A program made the translations under genes and the position numbers. From assembly GCA_009379995.1 (NCBI GenBank), contig WHSR01000034.1, forward strand, positions 1 to 47,302: 47,302 nucleotides of DNA. The letters run 5' to 3'. Source of the stretch: Streptosporangiales bacterium (lineage in GTDB: Bacteria; Actinomycetota; Actinomycetes; Streptosporangiales; WHSR01). This document shows positions 46,289-47,302 of this stretch, piece after piece. The notes beneath the pieces are model-generated. The model ran no database searches. It was not told where the DNA came from and saw nothing but the letters and a program-made list of their open reading frames with translations. The stretch's first letter is position 1. The number at the start of each line of letters is the position of its first letter.

Positions 46289-47278
46289 ATGAGAAGAGCT
46301 ATACGCGTGGCCGGTGTCGCGGTGCTGAGTGGCTGGCTGTTGATCTCGGCCGGCCCTGCGTTCGCCGCGCCGCCACCGACACATGCTCCGGGCGACGTTG
46401 CCGCGCACGTGGCGGCGGTGACCGACGCGAAGCAGGCGAAGATCCAGAGTTACTGGACGCCGGAGCGAATGGAAAGCGCCATCCCACTCGACCGCCTGGT
46501 GGGCAAGGGGCAGCAGCGCGTTCAGGAGGTGGAGCGCGGTGCGCCCAGACTGATCCCTCCGGAGGTCAGCGGGCTGGTCGACGGACTGCTGGACCCGCAG
46601 GCCAGCGGTGACCCGTGGACCGGAGACGGGGCGGTGAGCCAGACGGCGGGACGTGTCTTCTTCACCACCGGCGGCCAGGATGCCTCTTGCTCCGGCAACT
46701 CGGTGAACAGCGCCAACGGGGACGTGGTGGTCACCGCCGGGCACTGCGTCAAGTACGAGGGCGAATGGTCGACCAACTGGGCCTTCGTGCCCGGCTACGA
46801 CCAGGGCGAGCGGCCGCACGGGACCTGGGCGGCACGGGAGCTGCTGACCACCGAGCAGTGGAACAGCAACGAGGACATCAACCACGACGTCGGCATGGCA
46901 GTGGTCGAGGAACGGGACGGGCAATCCCTCACCCAGGCCGTCGGCGGCCAGGGCATCGCCTTCAACCAGGACCGCGGGCAGCAGATGTACTCCTTCGGCT
47001 ACCCGGCCGCGTCCCCGTACGACGGGGAAAGCCTGATCTACTGCAGCGGCGAGGTACGCAACGACCCGACCGGCCTGTCCAACGACCAGGGCATGACCTG
47101 TGACATGACCGGAGGGTCGAGCGGCGGCCCCTGGTTCATCAACTTCGACGAAGCCACCGGGGAGGGCGTGCAGAACTCGGTGAACAGCTTCAAGTACATC
47201 TTCGACGACTCGACGATGTACGGGCCCTACTTCGGCGACTCTGTCGAGGAGCTGTACGACCGCGCGCAGAGCTCCTGA
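46289..47278 (+). CDS. Secreted trypsin-like serine protease
   Basis: A 329-residue exported chymotrypsin-fold protease. The signal peptide runs to AFA near residue 26, followed by an about 90-residue pro-region. The catalytic triad is His152 (TAGHC), Asp200 (NHDVGM) and Ser278 (GGSSGGPW). Cysteines 134/153 and 252/271 are placed to form two disulfides. It resembles the glutamyl-endopeptidase/streptogrisin-like V8 group. GAAAGG lies about ten bases before the ATG. It is divergent from dxr and is the last gene in the window. Confidence 0.9.
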   Translation: MRRAIRVAGVAVLSGWLLISAGPAFAAPPPTHAPGDVAAHVAAVTDAKQAKIQSYWTPERMESAIPLDRLVGKGQQRVQEVERGAPRLIPPEVSGLVDGLLDPQASGDPWTGDGAVSQTAGRVFFTTGGQDASCSGNSVNSANGDVVVTAGHCVKYEGEWSTNWAFVPGYDQGERPHGTWAARELLTTEQWNSNEDINHDVGMAVVEERDGQSLTQAVGGQGIAFNQDRGQQMYSFGYPAASPYDGESLIYCSGEVRNDPTGLSNDQGMTCDMTGGSSGGPWFINFDEATGEGVQNSVNSFKYIFDDSTMYGPYFGDSVEELYDRAQSS

Positions 47279-47302
47279 GCTGTACCTCCGGCGGGGCGCA
47301 CC

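Overview
The window reads as a chromosome segment of a high-GC Gram-positive actinomycete. Coding is dense, with GTG and TTG starts beside strong GGAGG-type ribosome sites. MenA points to menaquinone and a Ddn-like protein to F420 use. The order of housekeeping genes (rnj-dapA; dapB-M16 peptidase-pnp-rpsO-ribF-truB-DHH phosphoesterase-rbfA-DUF503-infB-ylxR-nusA-rimP; proS; ispG-site-2 protease-dxr) is the order known from Streptomyces and relatives. I cannot name the genus.

Layout. (1) 360-2962: rnj and dapA, minus strand. (2) About 3.1-21.9 kb: a block of accessory and metabolic genes lying between dapA and dapB. It holds a diiron oxygenase-like protein, a GNAT protein, an MFS carrier with a hydantoin/Asp-Glu racemase-like enzyme, menA, an ECF sigma factor with a membrane partner, an aldehyde dehydrogenase facing a TcuA-like flavoprotein, a GntR/FCD regulator, and an eight-gene minus-strand operon (20474 to 13371). 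That operon encodes an acyl-CoA ligase, acetoin-dehydrogenase-like E1 alpha and beta, a free-standing lipoyl domain, a VOC protein, two SDRs and a zinc alcohol dehydrogenase. A LysE-type exporter and a Ddn-like protein follow. (3) 22.0-35.8 kb: a long minus-strand run for lysine synthesis, RNA decay, ribosome maturation and translation initiation. (4) 36.1-43 kb: two ferritin-like proteins, a HAD protein, proS, a GNAT protein and a secreted TAP-like peptidase. (5) 42.4-46.1 kb: ispG, a site-2 protease and dxr. (6) 46.3-47.3 kb: a secreted trypsin-like protease.

Two things stand out. The first is a family of five near-perfect 59-76 bp palindromes with a shared CCGTGATCTTG core whose arms differ between copies but always remain complementary. 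The second is the operon pairing TPP-dependent E1 subunits with a 78-residue lipoyl protein and no E2 or E3, driven by a recognisable promoter overlapped by an inverted-repeat operator. A third regulatory signal is a TTGCAT-type palindrome beside the GntR gene, with variants in front of tcuA and at the aldehyde dehydrogenase start.
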